Of a stretch of DNA of 60,191 nucleotides, positions 24,134 to 33,709 are shown piece after piece. Below the pieces are notes generated by a model. That model saw nothing but the letters and a program-made list of their open reading frames with translations. It did no database searches and was not told where the DNA came from. This DNA comes from JBBQKI01 sp038326725 (GTDB lineage: Bacteria > Bacteroidota > Bacteroidia > Flavobacteriales > Flavobacteriaceae). Position 1 is the first letter of the stretch, and every line of letters starts with the position of its first letter. The translations under genes were made by a program, and so were the position numbers. The DNA lies in NCBI GenBank assembly GCA_038326725.1, contig JBBQKI010000011.1, forward strand, positions 1 to 60,191. Direction: 5' to 3'.

Positions 24134-27100
24134 TTACTTTTTAATAATTCGCTTTACAATACTGAAATCTTTAGTATTGATTTTAACGAAATACATTCCC
24201 GTTGCCAAACGATCCAATGAAAAGTTGGATTCTAATCCACTACCGTTGAGGTCCATGGTTTGGATAATTCTTCCTTTAACATCCGTGATTACTGCCGAAA
24301 CCAATTGAGCGTTGGTTTTATTGAGCAAAGTTATATTTCCTGTAGTTGGGTTTGGATATAAAAATATGCTGTTGTAAAACTCCGGGTTTTCAATTCCCAA
24401 CAATTCGTCAACAGTAAGCTCAAATGTGCATGTGCCCTCGTTTCCGGCACCATCGGTTGCTGTCATTGTTATTGTGTAAACACCACCGCTAACCATTGTT
24501 CCGGGGGCAGGAATTTGAGATATTGCGGGAGCGGCCTGACAATTATCCGTTGCGGTAGCTTGCGAGGCATAATCCGGAATGCTAAACATATCGCCCGGGT
24601 TTATAATTTCCAGCATATCTGCAGGACAGGTTATAGTCGGATCTACACCTTCTGAAATTACCTCGGTCAAAGTTCGTTCTCCCAAACAGCCTTGGAGGCC
24701 AAGGGCTATCTCCGCGTTTGGAACTCCGTAATCTGAAGGCTCACAAGTGCCTGACCAATCTGCTGCGGCATCGGTATCCCCTATCCTTCTAAAGGAGTTG
24801 CTGCATTCTACAACTAAAGCAGCACCGGTACCGGACCAATCTAAATCGGCGGCGGTAATATTAAAGCCATTAATTGTTACGTTAAAGCCCGCAATCTGTC
24901 CGGCGGTTAAGTTCCAAAAAACAGAATCAACCACGTTTCCTGCATCATCTATAATCAAAATCCAACCAGTTCCATCGTTATCCCAGAAAATATTGTTTCC
25001 CCAATAATTTGCGCCACCATCATCATTATATTGAACTACAGAATTTGCGCTCATGTTCCCCAACACCTTTGTAATGGGGTTTACAGTATTGATGTTATTA
25101 AAGGGTTGTTCACTAATTGCTACGGTATATCCTGAATAATCTGTGGCTATCCCTACATTTTGTATTTCAAAACGGTCCGGGGTTTCAAGGGTAATCTCAG
25201 ATATCACTAATTGGGATAATGGCCCAGGGGCATTTTCCTGAGCGTAAACATTTATGGTTTCTGTTGGATTAAAGGTATATGAAGTTCCTTCAAAAAGGAA
25301 GTTTCCGCCCGTTGGTGCATCGTACCACCTAATAACATTTAGAGGGTCGTTTAGGGTAGCGGTAACAGTTACAGAATCACCACTACAAAAACCGGAAAAT
25401 CCTGTAGTTGCTGGTCCAGCGGGAACAGAAAGAACTTCAGTAGTATCAGTGTCGGATGAAGCTACAGAGCAGGGCCCAGCAGGAACTTGATAGTTAATTA
25501 CATGAACGCCAACCCCTGCTGCTGCGGGGTCAAAAGTATAAGTTGAGCCGTTTCCGTTATCGGTAACCCCCGGACCGCTATAGGTTCCGCCATTTGGGGT
25601 TCCGCCGCCCAAATCAGTCAATATTTCGGAAGAAGCACAAACCTCCTCAAGCACGGATAAATTAGCCAATTGAGATGGGGTGTCGAAAGCTTCCGTACCA
25701 TCGCTCCTGCTACTAGAAGAGCCTTGATTTGCGCTAAAGCCCAATCCCCTTTTTGCAAAAGCATCCCAAATAATACATTGATTTGCGCCTCCATATATTG
25801 CCAAATCCGCGGCCAATATTGCATCACGGCCATCCACAAAACCGGGGCTGCAAGGCTGTATTTTCATTCCTTCGGTAACCAAGGCAAAGGCCATAACGTT
25901 TCCTGCATCTTGATTTACATCTCCGGTAAATGTGTATAAATCTGGGTCAAAACCATGTTCATCAATCAATGACCAAGTCATTTCCCAAATCATCATGGCC
26001 CAAACGGAACCAACCCCGTGAGGCACGGCTTCTGTTTTAATGTCATCATAGGTATGTGGGTTTATTGACAGATCCGTGGAATATGGAAATGGGCGAATTC
26101 CGAGCCCGTTGATGCCCTGCCCAAAAAGATAGGTACCCACAGCGCGAGAGTTTGTACCCAAATCTCCTGGCTCTATGGTAATTATAGTTCCGTAATAATC
26201 GCTCCAGCCTTCACCCATCTGTTCTGAATTCTGCAAACATCCAGCGTTGCTGGGACCTCCCGTTAAACGATTGGAAACCCCATGGCCCAACTCGTGGGCA
26301 ATTACCAAATTATCATAATCTCCATCCTTATTATTACAAATATACATCTGCATTGTGGGATTACCACCATCGGGTGGGGTACCAAAATTAGCATTACAGG
26401 TTCCCGAACCATCTTGAGCTTCGGCATTTACAGAATCGCTTCCGGAGCCACCGTTACCATAATTATTCTCTTGAAAATTCCCCGAAACCTCATCGAACCC
26501 ATATTGGTAAAGAATATCGTGAAGAATATTGTTTATGTAAAATAGATTAGTAATTGCCGCATCCTCATATTGATTTGCATTGGTATAATTCTGATCGAAA
26601 GGATAGCCGGTAAAATCCAAATTGGCACCCCCGTTGGGTTGGTACCCAGAATTATTGCCATCTTCATAAGCGTTCACGTTGTTACCCCGAGTTACGGTAA
26701 ATTCTGCTCCTGCCACACCATTGGTATCATGCCATCCAAATGGGGAGGCTATAGGATCCGCTGGAGAAGCTTCAATAGTCCTGTTTCCGTAATAAGGGCT
26801 TTCCAGTGGAAGTGCAAAAGCTTCATAACAATCATTGCAACCCATTGTATTTTCTACTGTTACTTTATAATTGGGAATGTCGAATAAATTGGTGTTATAG
26901 TTCAATTCCTCTAAATCATTGGAATGATCGTGCTCAAGTGAACAACTCACCATCCAATTTGCCTTGTCCAAGATATTTCCCGTATTTGCATCAACACGAA
27001 CGCTCCACCAGTTTTGTTGGGCTTTTTCCTCAATCGAAATATCCCAAACTAAAACCAATTGGCCATCTTGAGTAGCCAAATACATAAGTTTTGCTGGGAT

Positions 27101-27577
27101 GAGGCTTAAAGAAATTCCACCCCTGCTTATAATGGTTTCGCTACTTGTTCCATTTTTTTGTTCGAGTATTGAAAGTTGTTCGGTTACATTATAATTTAAT
27201 TGGCCGGCAGCTGCCTGTACTGCTTGCACGGCAGTCAATGACGGAGTAACCCCGGTGTTGGCTTTTTGTTGTGCGCTTTTAACAAATTTGCTGTCGGCAG
27301 AAAGGATTTTACCGTTTGGCAAGAAATGTATCCCAGATTCAGTGCCATATATTTGCAGGCCGTTAAGTGTTTGACGGTAGTAAATATGCTGTATGCCACT
27401 AGCAGTACTGGTGTGTTCGTTGGTTATTTCCCATTGAACATCTTTTTGGGTAAGTTCATTTTGTTCAACAAAATGATTTAATTGTGTGTTAATTTTTTGG
27501 GCAGGGTTTTGTGCCAATAACGGCAAGGACAAAACACATGCCAATGCAAAAATAAAATTTTTGGTAGCTTTTTTCAT
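24134..27577 (-). CDS. M36 (fungalysin-type) metallopeptidase with type IX secretion sorting domain
   Basis: The protein has 1147 residues. A signal peptide (1-22) is followed by an FTP/PepSY-type propeptide (about 25-210). The M36 catalytic domain follows, with HELGHGVSNRL near 437 and the third ligand Glu in MGEGWSDYYG near 465. After the catalytic domain come PKD/Ig-like and lamin-tail-like segments, then an HYR-type module (ITCPADML to FELTV) near 990-1065. The last 75 residues are a Por-type sorting domain (FLYPNPTTGNI ... GMYFVKI, basic end KRIIKK), so it should leave the cell through the type IX system. It is a large extracellular protease for protein degradation. A terminator follows the gene. 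Confidence 0.94.
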   Translation of the reverse strand: MKKATKNFIFALACVLSLPLLAQNPAQKINTQLNHFVEQNELTQKDVQWEITNEHTSTASGIQHIYYRQTLNGLQIYGTESGIHFLPNGKILSADSKFVKSAQQKANTGVTPSLTAVQAVQAAAGQLNYNVTEQLSILEQKNGTSSETIISRGGISLSLIPAKLMYLATQDGQLVLVWDISIEEKAQQNWWSVRVDANTGNILDKANWMVSCSLEHDHSNDLEELNYNTNLFDIPNYKVTVENTMGCNDCYEAFALPLESPYYGNRTIEASPADPIASPFGWHDTNGVAGAEFTVTRGNNVNAYEDGNNSGYQPNGGANLDFTGYPFDQNYTNANQYEDAAITNLFYINNILHDILYQYGFDEVSGNFQENNYGNGGSGSDSVNAEAQDGSGTCNANFGTPPDGGNPTMQMYICNNKDGDYDNLVIAHELGHGVSNRLTGGPSNAGCLQNSEQMGEGWSDYYGTIITIEPGDLGTNSRAVGTYLFGQGINGLGIRPFPYSTDLSINPHTYDDIKTEAVPHGVGSVWAMMIWEMTWSLIDEHGFDPDLYTFTGDVNQDAGNVMAFALVTEGMKIQPCSPGFVDGRDAILAADLAIYGGANQCIIWDAFAKRGLGFSANQGSSSSRSDGTEAFDTPSQLANLSVLEEVCASSEILTDLGGGTPNGGTYSGPGVTDNGNGSTYTFDPAAAGVGVHVINYQVPAGPCSVASSDTDTTEVLSVPAGPATTGFSGFCSGDSVTVTATLNDPLNVIRWYDAPTGGNFLFEGTSYTFNPTETINVYAQENAPGPLSQLVISEITLETPDRFEIQNVGIATDYSGYTVAISEQPFNNINTVNPITKVLGNMSANSVVQYNDDGGANYWGNNIFWDNDGTGWILIIDDAGNVVDSVFWNLTAGQIAGFNVTINGFNITAADLDWSGTGAALVVECSNSFRRIGDTDAAADWSGTCEPSDYGVPNAEIALGLQGCLGERTLTEVISEGVDPTITCPADMLEIINPGDMFSIPDYASQATATDNCQAAPAISQIPAPGTMVSGGVYTITMTATDGAGNEGTCTFELTVDELLGIENPEFYNSIFLYPNPTTGNITLLNKTNAQLVSAVITDVKGRIIQTMDLNGSGLESNFSLDRLATGMYFVKINTKDFSIVKRIIKK

Positions 27578-27777
27578 TTGAGAAAAATTAAAATTAAATT
27601 AATAAAATACTGGAGAGGTTTATTTTGGGCGTAAATCTATTAAAAATTAATTATTTAACAGCATTATAATACAATGGAGATATAATTTAACACACAATAT
27701 GTTAAATTAAATATCCACTTTCATTCCTCTTTTTTTAAGAAACATCTATATTTTATTACATTAGCAATAAAAAAACC

Positions 27778-28311
27778 ATGGAACAACCCAACGCATTAAT
27801 AATGGAATTGCAAGGAGGCAATGAAAAGGCGTTTTCGAAATTATACGATATGTACAGCGAAGCCATCTTCGGGATTATTTACAGTATTGTTTTGGACAAG
27901 GATCTTGCGGAAGAAGTTTTACAAGATGTTTTCGTAAAAATATGGGACAATTCAAAATCATATTCCATTGAAAAAGGAAGGTTCTTTACGTGGATACTAA
28001 ACATCGCAAGAAATACCGCCATTGATGAAACACGATCCAAAGCTTTTAAAAATTTAAAGAAAAACCTTCGTCCCACAAATTTCGTAGATATAATGTCGTC
28101 GTCGGATAGTTTAAATATAAAAACAAACTCAATCGGCCTGCAAAAATTCGTCGATGCTTTAAAGCCGGCTTGTATAAAAATTATTGACCTGTTATATTTT
28201 AAAGGATACACCCAAGCGGAAGCATGCAAAACCTTGGAAATGCCTTTGGGCACTTTAAAAACCCGAAACAGGAATTGCATCAACGAATTAAGAATAATGG
28301 TTTTAGGATAA
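27778..28311 (+). CDS. ECF RNA polymerase sigma factor
   Basis: The protein has 177 residues. Region 2 is near 20-90 (LYDMYSEAIFGIIYS, LAEEVLQDVFVKIWDN, GRFFTWILNIARNTAIDE) and region 4 near 120-175 (IIDLLYFKGYTQAEACKTLEMPLGTLKTR). Four bases separate its stop from the start of a RskA-type anti-sigma gene, the standard ECF pair. It would direct transcription of an envelope-stress regulon once the anti-sigma factor releases it. The targets are not evident in this window. Confidence 0.95.
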   Translation: MEQPNALIMELQGGNEKAFSKLYDMYSEAIFGIIYSIVLDKDLAEEVLQDVFVKIWDNSKSYSIEKGRFFTWILNIARNTAIDETRSKAFKNLKKNLRPTNFVDIMSSSDSLNIKTNSIGLQKFVDALKPACIKIIDLLYFKGYTQAEACKTLEMPLGTLKTRNRNCINELRIMVLG

Positions 28312-28315
28312 AAAT

Positions 28316-29110
28316 ATGAACGCACAAGAAATAATAAATTCCGGAAAATTGGAAATGTATGTTTGCGGTTCCCTTCCCACGGAAGAAATTGCAGATGTTG
28401 AAAAAGCAATCGCAACTTTCCCCGAAGTAAAAAAAGAAACCGAGCATATTGAAGAATCCCTAATCCGGTTAGCTGAAAACGTGGCACCTCCATTGCCCGC
28501 CATGCTTTGGGCTTATATATTGAACACGATAAGAAAAGTGAAAACACTAGATCGGCCGGAAACTAAAACTACAAATTGGGCTGCCATGAGTGGTTGGGCA
28601 GCAGCAATCCTATTTATTTGTGGCATTTTCTGGATGATGAACCAACAAAATAATCTGCGTGATGAATTGCAAGTAACTACGATCGAAAATAATGAATTAA
28701 AAGAAAGTTTCGAAACTACTGAATCTGAATTGGCTGAAACCAATGATATTTTGGAAATTCTAAGGTCCAAAGAATATCAAGCCATCACCCTTCCCGGCAA
28801 CCAAGCCGTGGCTCCGGATGCATACGCCAAAGTTTATCTTAACAAAAAGGATAACATAGTATATATAGATGCGAGAGGTCTGCCCACCCCGCCGGAAGGA
28901 AAAGTGTATCAAGTTTGGTCACTAATCATGGATCCACTTACGCCAACAAGTTTGGGATTAATCGGCGGTACGCAGCAAGTCGAAAACGGGATTTACAGGT
29001 TTGAAAACTTCCCTACTCCCGAAGCTTTCGGGATAACTTTGGAGCCCGAAGGTGGTAGCGAATCCCCAACCTTGAGCCAATTATACACCTTGGGAATGGT
29101 CACTATTTAA
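28316..29110 (+). CDS. RskA-type anti-sigma factor
   Basis: The protein has 264 residues. The N-terminal segment (about 1-80) is the cytosolic sigma-binding part, one transmembrane helix lies near 100-118 (WAAAILFICGIFWMM), a coiled-coil linker follows (NNELKESFETTESELAETND), and the C-terminal half is an RskA domain (PPEGKVYQVWSLIMDP). It holds the ECF factor encoded just upstream at the membrane, with release probably by regulated proteolysis. Pairing is inferred from the four-base gap and the family. Confidence 0.93.
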   Translation: MNAQEIINSGKLEMYVCGSLPTEEIADVEKAIATFPEVKKETEHIEESLIRLAENVAPPLPAMLWAYILNTIRKVKTLDRPETKTTNWAAMSGWAAAILFICGIFWMMNQQNNLRDELQVTTIENNELKESFETTESELAETNDILEILRSKEYQAITLPGNQAVAPDAYAKVYLNKKDNIVYIDARGLPTPPEGKVYQVWSLIMDPLTPTSLGLIGGTQQVENGIYRFENFPTPEAFGITLEPEGGSESPTLSQLYTLGMVTI

Positions 29111-29183
29111 TCATACTTCAAATCAAATTGATTTATTGCTTTTATCAATTAACCTTTGGACAATTTCCCTAAAACCATTTTTA

Positions 29184-29212
29184 TAAAAAAAACGCCCTTT
29201 TTCAAGGGCGTT
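29184..29212 (-). terminator. Hairpin terminator, minus strand (after the Cys-motif lipoprotein)
   Basis: AACGCCCTT / AAGGGCGTT, a 9-bp stem with a 4-base loop. On the minus strand it runs into a T8 tract, so it terminates transcripts from the 29350-30009 gene; on the plus strand no T-run follows. The rest of the 29111-29349 gap shows no ORF that I can support. Confidence 0.75.
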
Positions 29213-29349
29213 CCAACTAACAAAAAAACTCTGAATAAGCCAGAAGTTCCGGCTTAAAGATATCTATCCATTAAGATAGATAACCAACCTATAAACATTT
29301 ACGTAAAACTAAAGTTTTTGGTTTTCGGGATTTTAAAAATGTTTTAAAT

Positions 29350-30009
29350 CTATTCTATAAACGGAGCAACCACATAAGGGAATGACGGTGAAAAAACAGC
29401 ATCGTTCGAGTCAACACCATCCCTTATCAGTAAAGGCTCTTCAACCGGATCGTTATCATTTTCAGTGCCCGTCGGGCCCCCATAGATCAATAAAAGGTTA
29501 AAGTCTATAACATCATCCGTCAACCTTCTTCCTGTCAAGATTTCGGTGCCATTATTATATGTAGTTTCCCCAATTTGTGCCACCCAAAGCACGTCGCGCG
29601 AAAACATCCGGCTTATAGCAATTGAATCTTGCCCCAAAATATTCGTGGTATATCCGGGATTTAACTGCATCAATCTATTTTTAAAACGCTCTTGGAAAAC
29701 ATCCTCCATGGCCGATGGCACAGTTACATTTAAAGAATCCTTGAAATCAAAGGAAGCAAATAACGCGCTCACCCCCGGACGGCCCATTTGATCCTGTTGA
29801 ACATAGGTGCCCGTAAAATTAATGGTTTCGGAACAGGGCACACAATTGGGACCGCCGCAGTCTATTCCGGTTTCTTCACCGTTTTGAATTTCATCATCGC
29901 AAGTTTCCTGCAATAATATATTATCATTATCATCTGCATCCTCGCATTGGATGAACAATAAAGAGGTGCAAAATGCTACAAAAATTAAACTATATCTATA
30001 TATTTTCAT
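29350..30009 (-). CDS. Lipoprotein with Cys-rich motif, unknown function
   Basis: The protein has 219 residues with lipobox IQC (Cys22) after a hydrophobic signal. Right behind it stands the motif TCDDEIQNGEETGIDCGG followed by NCVPC, an asparagine/aspartate-cysteine cluster common in Bacteroidota surface proteins. The remainder (about 65-219) is a soluble domain I do not recognise. It is transcribed after the DUF4331 gene on the minus strand with a 24-base gap, so the two probably form an operon. Confidence 0.8.
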   Translation of the reverse strand: MKIYRYSLIFVAFCTSLLFIQCEDADDNDNILLQETCDDEIQNGEETGIDCGGPNCVPCSETINFTGTYVQQDQMGRPGVSALFASFDFKDSLNVTVPSAMEDVFQERFKNRLMQLNPGYTTNILGQDSIAISRMFSRDVLWVAQIGETTYNNGTEILTGRRLTDDVIDFNLLLIYGGPTGTENDNDPVEEPLLIRDGVDSNDAVFSPSFPYVVAPFIE

Positions 30010-30033
30010 TTGATTGTTTTCTTGAATAAATCT

Positions 30034-30726
30034 TTATTGTTTTCTTTTTGTTTCCACCCACACATTATAGGTTGGGGTATTTGGGGCAAATGGATTAACT
30101 CCCGTAGCCGGAGTACCCAGCATACTTTTCGGAATCTCCACCACAATACTCAGCACGTTTTTCCCCGCAAAGGTATCGGTGCCTGGGTTGTTGAAACCTT
30201 CCGGTGCTGAGCCAGATAAAACGGCATTGAACTGATCCAAGTCAAAAAAAGTTGGATCTTCTCGGGGGCCAGCGAAAAATTTCATGCCATCATTTGTTGT
30301 TATTTGGACGTTTTCAGTGGTCGAAATTTCCACACTATTTTGTGCTGCAAAGGTGGCGATCTCAGAATTTAAACCGGTCTGCGCAGGCTGTGCCGGACCA
30401 AAGAAATACATTAGGCTGTCCCTTTTGATAGCTTGGATTACCAAATCTTCAATCAAATCATTATTGCTGTCGATATTGATTTCCAATAAAACATTTTCAT
30501 CAAATTCAGCTTGTATAGTGGGTGTTCCCGGAGGAAGCAGACCCTGAACATTGACCACAAATACCAAATTATTAGGGTCCTCGGCTTGGAAAGCGTAAAA
30601 ATCCGAAATGTCCGCGGAGGTCCCAGATATTGAAGGCGCATCAATATGGTCCGAAGCAGTTAGGAATACCGAAAGGACCAACAATCCTAAACTTCCCGCA
30701 ATTGCGATTAATTTTTTGTTTTTCAT
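30034..30726 (-). CDS. DUF4331 domain protein, exported
   Basis: The protein has 230 residues. A signal peptide ends near residue 24 (VFLTASDHIDAPSISG). The motif DHIDAPSI...ADISDFYAFQAEDP marks the DUF4331 family, whose members usually carry this DAP/DISDxYxF start. Family function is unknown; this is a short form (many members exceed 400 residues). It shares an operon with the downstream lipoprotein gene. Confidence 0.87.
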   Translation of the reverse strand: MKNKKLIAIAGSLGLLVLSVFLTASDHIDAPSISGTSADISDFYAFQAEDPNNLVFVVNVQGLLPPGTPTIQAEFDENVLLEINIDSNNDLIEDLVIQAIKRDSLMYFFGPAQPAQTGLNSEIATFAAQNSVEISTTENVQITTNDGMKFFAGPREDPTFFDLDQFNAVLSGSAPEGFNNPGTDTFAGKNVLSIVVEIPKSMLGTPATGVNPFAPNTPTYNVWVETKRKQ

Positions 30727-30888
30727 TATTTTGTTACTTAATTATTTAATTTTGCCTGCCTTCCTAAAACTATTGTTTACAAAGGCATTGCTTGATTTTA
30801 AAAGGGTTTTGTTTTTTTACGAACCAAAAATAAGGAATCTTGTAGTAATGATGGTTATAACGCTATCGTTTAAAATTTATTTAGTCTC

Positions 30889-32127
30889 ATGAACCCCTCC
30901 GCCCCCGATTGGATCCTTAAATTTTTAAACCGTTTTGATAGGAATACCTTGGCAAACAGCTTTAAAAATGAAGTGGATTTTTATTGCCATTTAAAAGATA
31001 CAGGCTTTATTTTTGGGGTTTCATTTCGGGCGATTCCTTCTGAAGCCCTCAGCCACCTTAAGCTAACCCGGGAAGAATTCACTAAAGTGAACCTCTTTCA
31101 CGCTTTGCTGTTTACCCTCTTTCAGCAATTTCCAAATGTTTCAAATGAGGAAGCCATTCTGAAAATGATCGGTTTTTACAAAGAACTTGAAAAAGGAAAA
31201 ACAGGGTTTTTTCACAAATTATCACTTTCCCAAAAACCTCCGAACGTCCTCGAAAATATTTTTACTGCCCGGCTTCAAGAAACCAATTCCCTGTTCAAAA
31301 AAAACACCGTAGCCTTGCTTACCCATGCCTTGCTATATTTAGATGTGCTTGCCTTTGAACATTGGCTGAAGAACCCGGAATTGGCCAAAAGCATGATTAA
31401 AAAAACTGAAGCTTCGGTTTTGGAAAGTTGTTATTTGGCGATGAAAGAAAAAAGCAATAGGAACAAATACGAAATTTTACTGATCGAACTTTTTGAAAAT
31501 TCGCAACTGTATTCTAGTGAAAAGTCTTCCGTGAAACCATTTGCCAATAATGAAAATAACCGCTTTTCCGATTTTGGTTTTTTTGAAAAGAAATACATTT
31601 TGGACCTTTGTTGCCTAACCATTTGGGAAGATGGGTTGATGGAAAAGGAAGAATCGGATTTTTTAAAAAAATTAATTTCACAATTGGAATTTAACGAAAA
31701 AGAACTGGAAAAAAGTTTGGCCGAACTCAAATCCATTTCTGAAAAGCAAATTGCGAAAATCCATCTTTTTGAATACGCCCACCCGGTAAAACAATTTTAC
31801 AAACAATCATCGGCCACCGTAAAACTTTTAATACTTCGTAATAAAGACAGGCTTTTAAAGGAAATCTCAAAAAGTGGGGAATTGTTGATTTTACTAGGCC
31901 AATCCACAACCCGTGATCTTTCCACCCACGAAAAAAAGAAGGTGCGAGAGCAATTGCTCGATATCTGCAAAAGCATTCCGTCGCTCACCATTTTCCTACT
32001 TCCCGGTGGCGGGCTGATGTTGCCGCTGCTGGTAAAATTCATCCCCAAAATGTTGCCTTCAGCTTTTCACGATAACAGAATAGAAACCGGAAGCCCGAAA
32101 CCGGATATTGGTAGTCGAAATTTATAG
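30889..32127 (+). CDS. LETM1-related protein
   Basis: The protein has 412 residues and no signal peptide. The C-terminal part (about 340-400) carries the LETM1-like segment (CKSIPSLTIFLLPGGGLMLP, then KFIPKMLPSAF), a hydrophobic stretch with a Pro-Gly kink. The middle part (about 235-290) looks TerB-like: CCLTIWEDGLMEKEESDFLKK. The N-terminal 220 residues are helical and unique. The family is common in Flavobacteriia and has been called LETM1-related biofilm-associated protein; its molecular role is not established. The gene stands alone, convergent with the response regulator gene. Confidence 0.85.
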   Translation: MNPSAPDWILKFLNRFDRNTLANSFKNEVDFYCHLKDTGFIFGVSFRAIPSEALSHLKLTREEFTKVNLFHALLFTLFQQFPNVSNEEAILKMIGFYKELEKGKTGFFHKLSLSQKPPNVLENIFTARLQETNSLFKKNTVALLTHALLYLDVLAFEHWLKNPELAKSMIKKTEASVLESCYLAMKEKSNRNKYEILLIELFENSQLYSSEKSSVKPFANNENNRFSDFGFFEKKYILDLCCLTIWEDGLMEKEESDFLKKLISQLEFNEKELEKSLAELKSISEKQIAKIHLFEYAHPVKQFYKQSSATVKLLILRNKDRLLKEISKSGELLILLGQSTTRDLSTHEKKKVREQLLDICKSIPSLTIFLLPGGGLMLPLLVKFIPKMLPSAFHDNRIETGSPKPDIGSRNL

Positions 32128-32157
32128 ATTGATAATACCTGCTTTAAAACCAAAAAA

Positions 32158-32913
32158 CTACTCCAGCCACAGTTTAAAATCGCGTACCCGCTCTCGGGCC
32201 ACGATTATTTCCTGTTCTTTAAAACTGTTAAGTTTCAATTGTAACCGTGAATTTGTATAGGAAATAATATCTTTAATCGAGTTGATGTTCACATAAAACT
32301 TCCGGCTTATTCTAAAAAATATTTCAGGCGAAAGTTCTACTTCCAATTGTTCCAAAGTGGTTTCCAGCAAATAATCGCGGCCTTCAATAGTGTGGGCGTA
32401 TGTTCCTTTATTTTCTGAATAAAAACATTCAATTTCGTCTACGGGAATCATTTTTATATGTTGCCCGATTTTGGTAGTAAACCTTTTTTTGTATTCCCGT
32501 TCCATAGGGTTTACAAGCAATTTTTTTATGTCGTCAAAATTGAACTGTACGTTTTGAGTAACGGGTTTCAATTTTTGATATTTATAAATCGCGGCTTGTA
32601 GTTCTTCAGCATCAATGGGTTTTAAAAGGTAATCTATACTGTTCAGTTTAAAAGCCTGTAGCGCATAAGCATCAAAAGCGGTAGTGAAAATGATCGCGCT
32701 TTTTATATCCACGGCTTCAAATATTTCGAAGGAAAGCCCATCACTCAACTGAATATCCAAAAAAATAAGGTCGGGGTGCGGATTTTTCAGGAACCAGTTT
32801 ACCGCTTCTTCAACGCTGTGCAGCATTTCCAGTACCGGAACGCCTTGTTTTTCCAACATCCTTTGGAGGTAGCGGGCGGAGGGTTTTTCGTCTTCGATTA
32901 TTAAAACATTCAT
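32158..32913 (-). CDS. LytTR-family response regulator
   Basis: The protein has 251 residues. The receiver domain covers 1-120 with the acidic pair EDE at 7-9, the phospho-acceptor Asp53 in LIFLDIQL, Thr in FTTAF and the Lys of KPID near 105. The LytTR DNA-binding domain covers about 150-250. It is the last gene of a minus-strand cluster with a LytS-type kinase and two 2TM-domain proteins, and the kinase at 33710-35038 is the likely partner. Confidence 0.95.
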   Translation of the reverse strand: MNVLIIEDEKPSARYLQRMLEKQGVPVLEMLHSVEEAVNWFLKNPHPDLIFLDIQLSDGLSFEIFEAVDIKSAIIFTTAFDAYALQAFKLNSIDYLLKPIDAEELQAAIYKYQKLKPVTQNVQFNFDDIKKLLVNPMEREYKKRFTTKIGQHIKMIPVDEIECFYSENKGTYAHTIEGRDYLLETTLEQLEVELSPEIFFRISRKFYVNINSIKDIISYTNSRLQLKLNSFKEQEIIVARERVRDFKLWLE

Positions 32914-32923
32914 TTAAAATAAT

Positions 32924-32983
32924 TTAAGAATTAAGAATTAAGATATTATTTTAAAAACTGAATACTGAATACTGAACACTAAT
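32924..32983. repeat. Heptamer-periodic intergenic tract
   Basis: Two tracts with a 7-base period, one of AAGAATT units and one of CTGAATA / CTGAACA units, lie between the response regulator and the 2TM gene. The 19 bases at 32965-32983 are identical to 35106-35124. Confidence 0.7.
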
Positions 32984-32985
32984 CC

Positions 32986-33294
32986 TCAAAATTCATCTTT
33001 TTCCAAATACTCTTGTATCTTTTTTTCTTCCCAACGTTTTAGAAAACTGTTTTTAAAATTCAATGTATAAAAAGTATAAAGGGCGTGGCAAACCAGCCCG
33101 ATTCCCCAAAAGAAAGCTGTGAAATAATTCCCCAAATCGGAAAAATCATTTGGCTCCGAATTGAAAACCTCGGCGTTTACCAAGATCAATACTGTATTTA
33201 TGGCAATGTAAACCCACAAATGGTTATAAAACCCTTTCAGTATTTCCATTTTTTTCTTTGCATTTCTGTATGCGGTTGTGTTCTTGTTTTCCAT
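32986..33294 (-). CDS. 2TM-domain protein
   Basis: The protein has 102 residues. Two hydrophobic helices (about 28-46 and 64-82) joined by a short loop define the 2TM domain. The helices follow a basic start (AYRNAKKKMEILKGFYNHLWVY), and the C-terminus has RWEEKKIQEYLEKDEF. It is 12 bases from the next 2TM gene. Such proteins are often encoded with LytS-type kinases; function unknown, perhaps sensing or assembly in the membrane. Confidence 0.88.
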   Translation of the reverse strand: MENKNTTAYRNAKKKMEILKGFYNHLWVYIAINTVLILVNAEVFNSEPNDFSDLGNYFTAFFWGIGLVCHALYTFYTLNFKNSFLKRWEEKKIQEYLEKDEF

Positions 33295-33306
33295 GATAAA
33301 CTTATT

Positions 33307-33615
33307 TTAAAAACGGGTTGGATTCTTTTTGCTTTCTTCCTCATCCATGTATTTTTTAAGCTTGCGTTCTTCCCAATCTTTACCAAACATAAAGTTCCAT
33401 TTAAAAGTTCCGGAAGCTTGAAACAACAACCCTATCCCCCATCCAAAAGCGGCCCATAAAAACCAAGGATGTTCCCACTTGTTCACGTAATAATTAACCG
33501 CGGCAAGGCAGGAAATGAAAATAAAATATGACATTAAACTGGTGTAAAATTTCTTGATTTGCCTTACCCGCTTTTTTGCTTTGAAGTAGTTGTTTTCTTT
33601 ATCCTGTGTTTCCAT
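33307..33615 (-). CDS. 2TM-domain protein
   Basis: The protein has 102 residues counting from the ATG at 33615. The open frame extends further upstream to 33816, but that extension is an antisense shadow of the kinase gene and has no membrane-protein character. Helices lie near 32-50 and 64-82, preceded by KAKKRVRQIKKFYTSLMSY and followed by GKDWEERKLKKYMDEEE, the same layout as its neighbour and as the C-terminus of the kinase. The spacer of 94 bases to the kinase holds no other gene. Confidence 0.88.
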   Translation of the reverse strand: METQDKENNYFKAKKRVRQIKKFYTSLMSYFIFISCLAAVNYYVNKWEHPWFLWAAFGWGIGLLFQASGTFKWNFMFGKDWEERKLKKYMDEEESKKNPTRF

Positions 33616-33709
33616 TTTGTTAGATTTAAATTGTTCAAGTAAAAATAATCCGGTTTTGAAATTATTAAAAAGAAGAAATGCCCAACCGTTGTATTTTACT
33701 GCTGAATTG

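Noticed and set aside
29191..29212. Terminator for the plus-strand anti-sigma gene
   Set aside because: The T-run lies only on the minus-strand side, so it serves the minus-strand lipoprotein gene.
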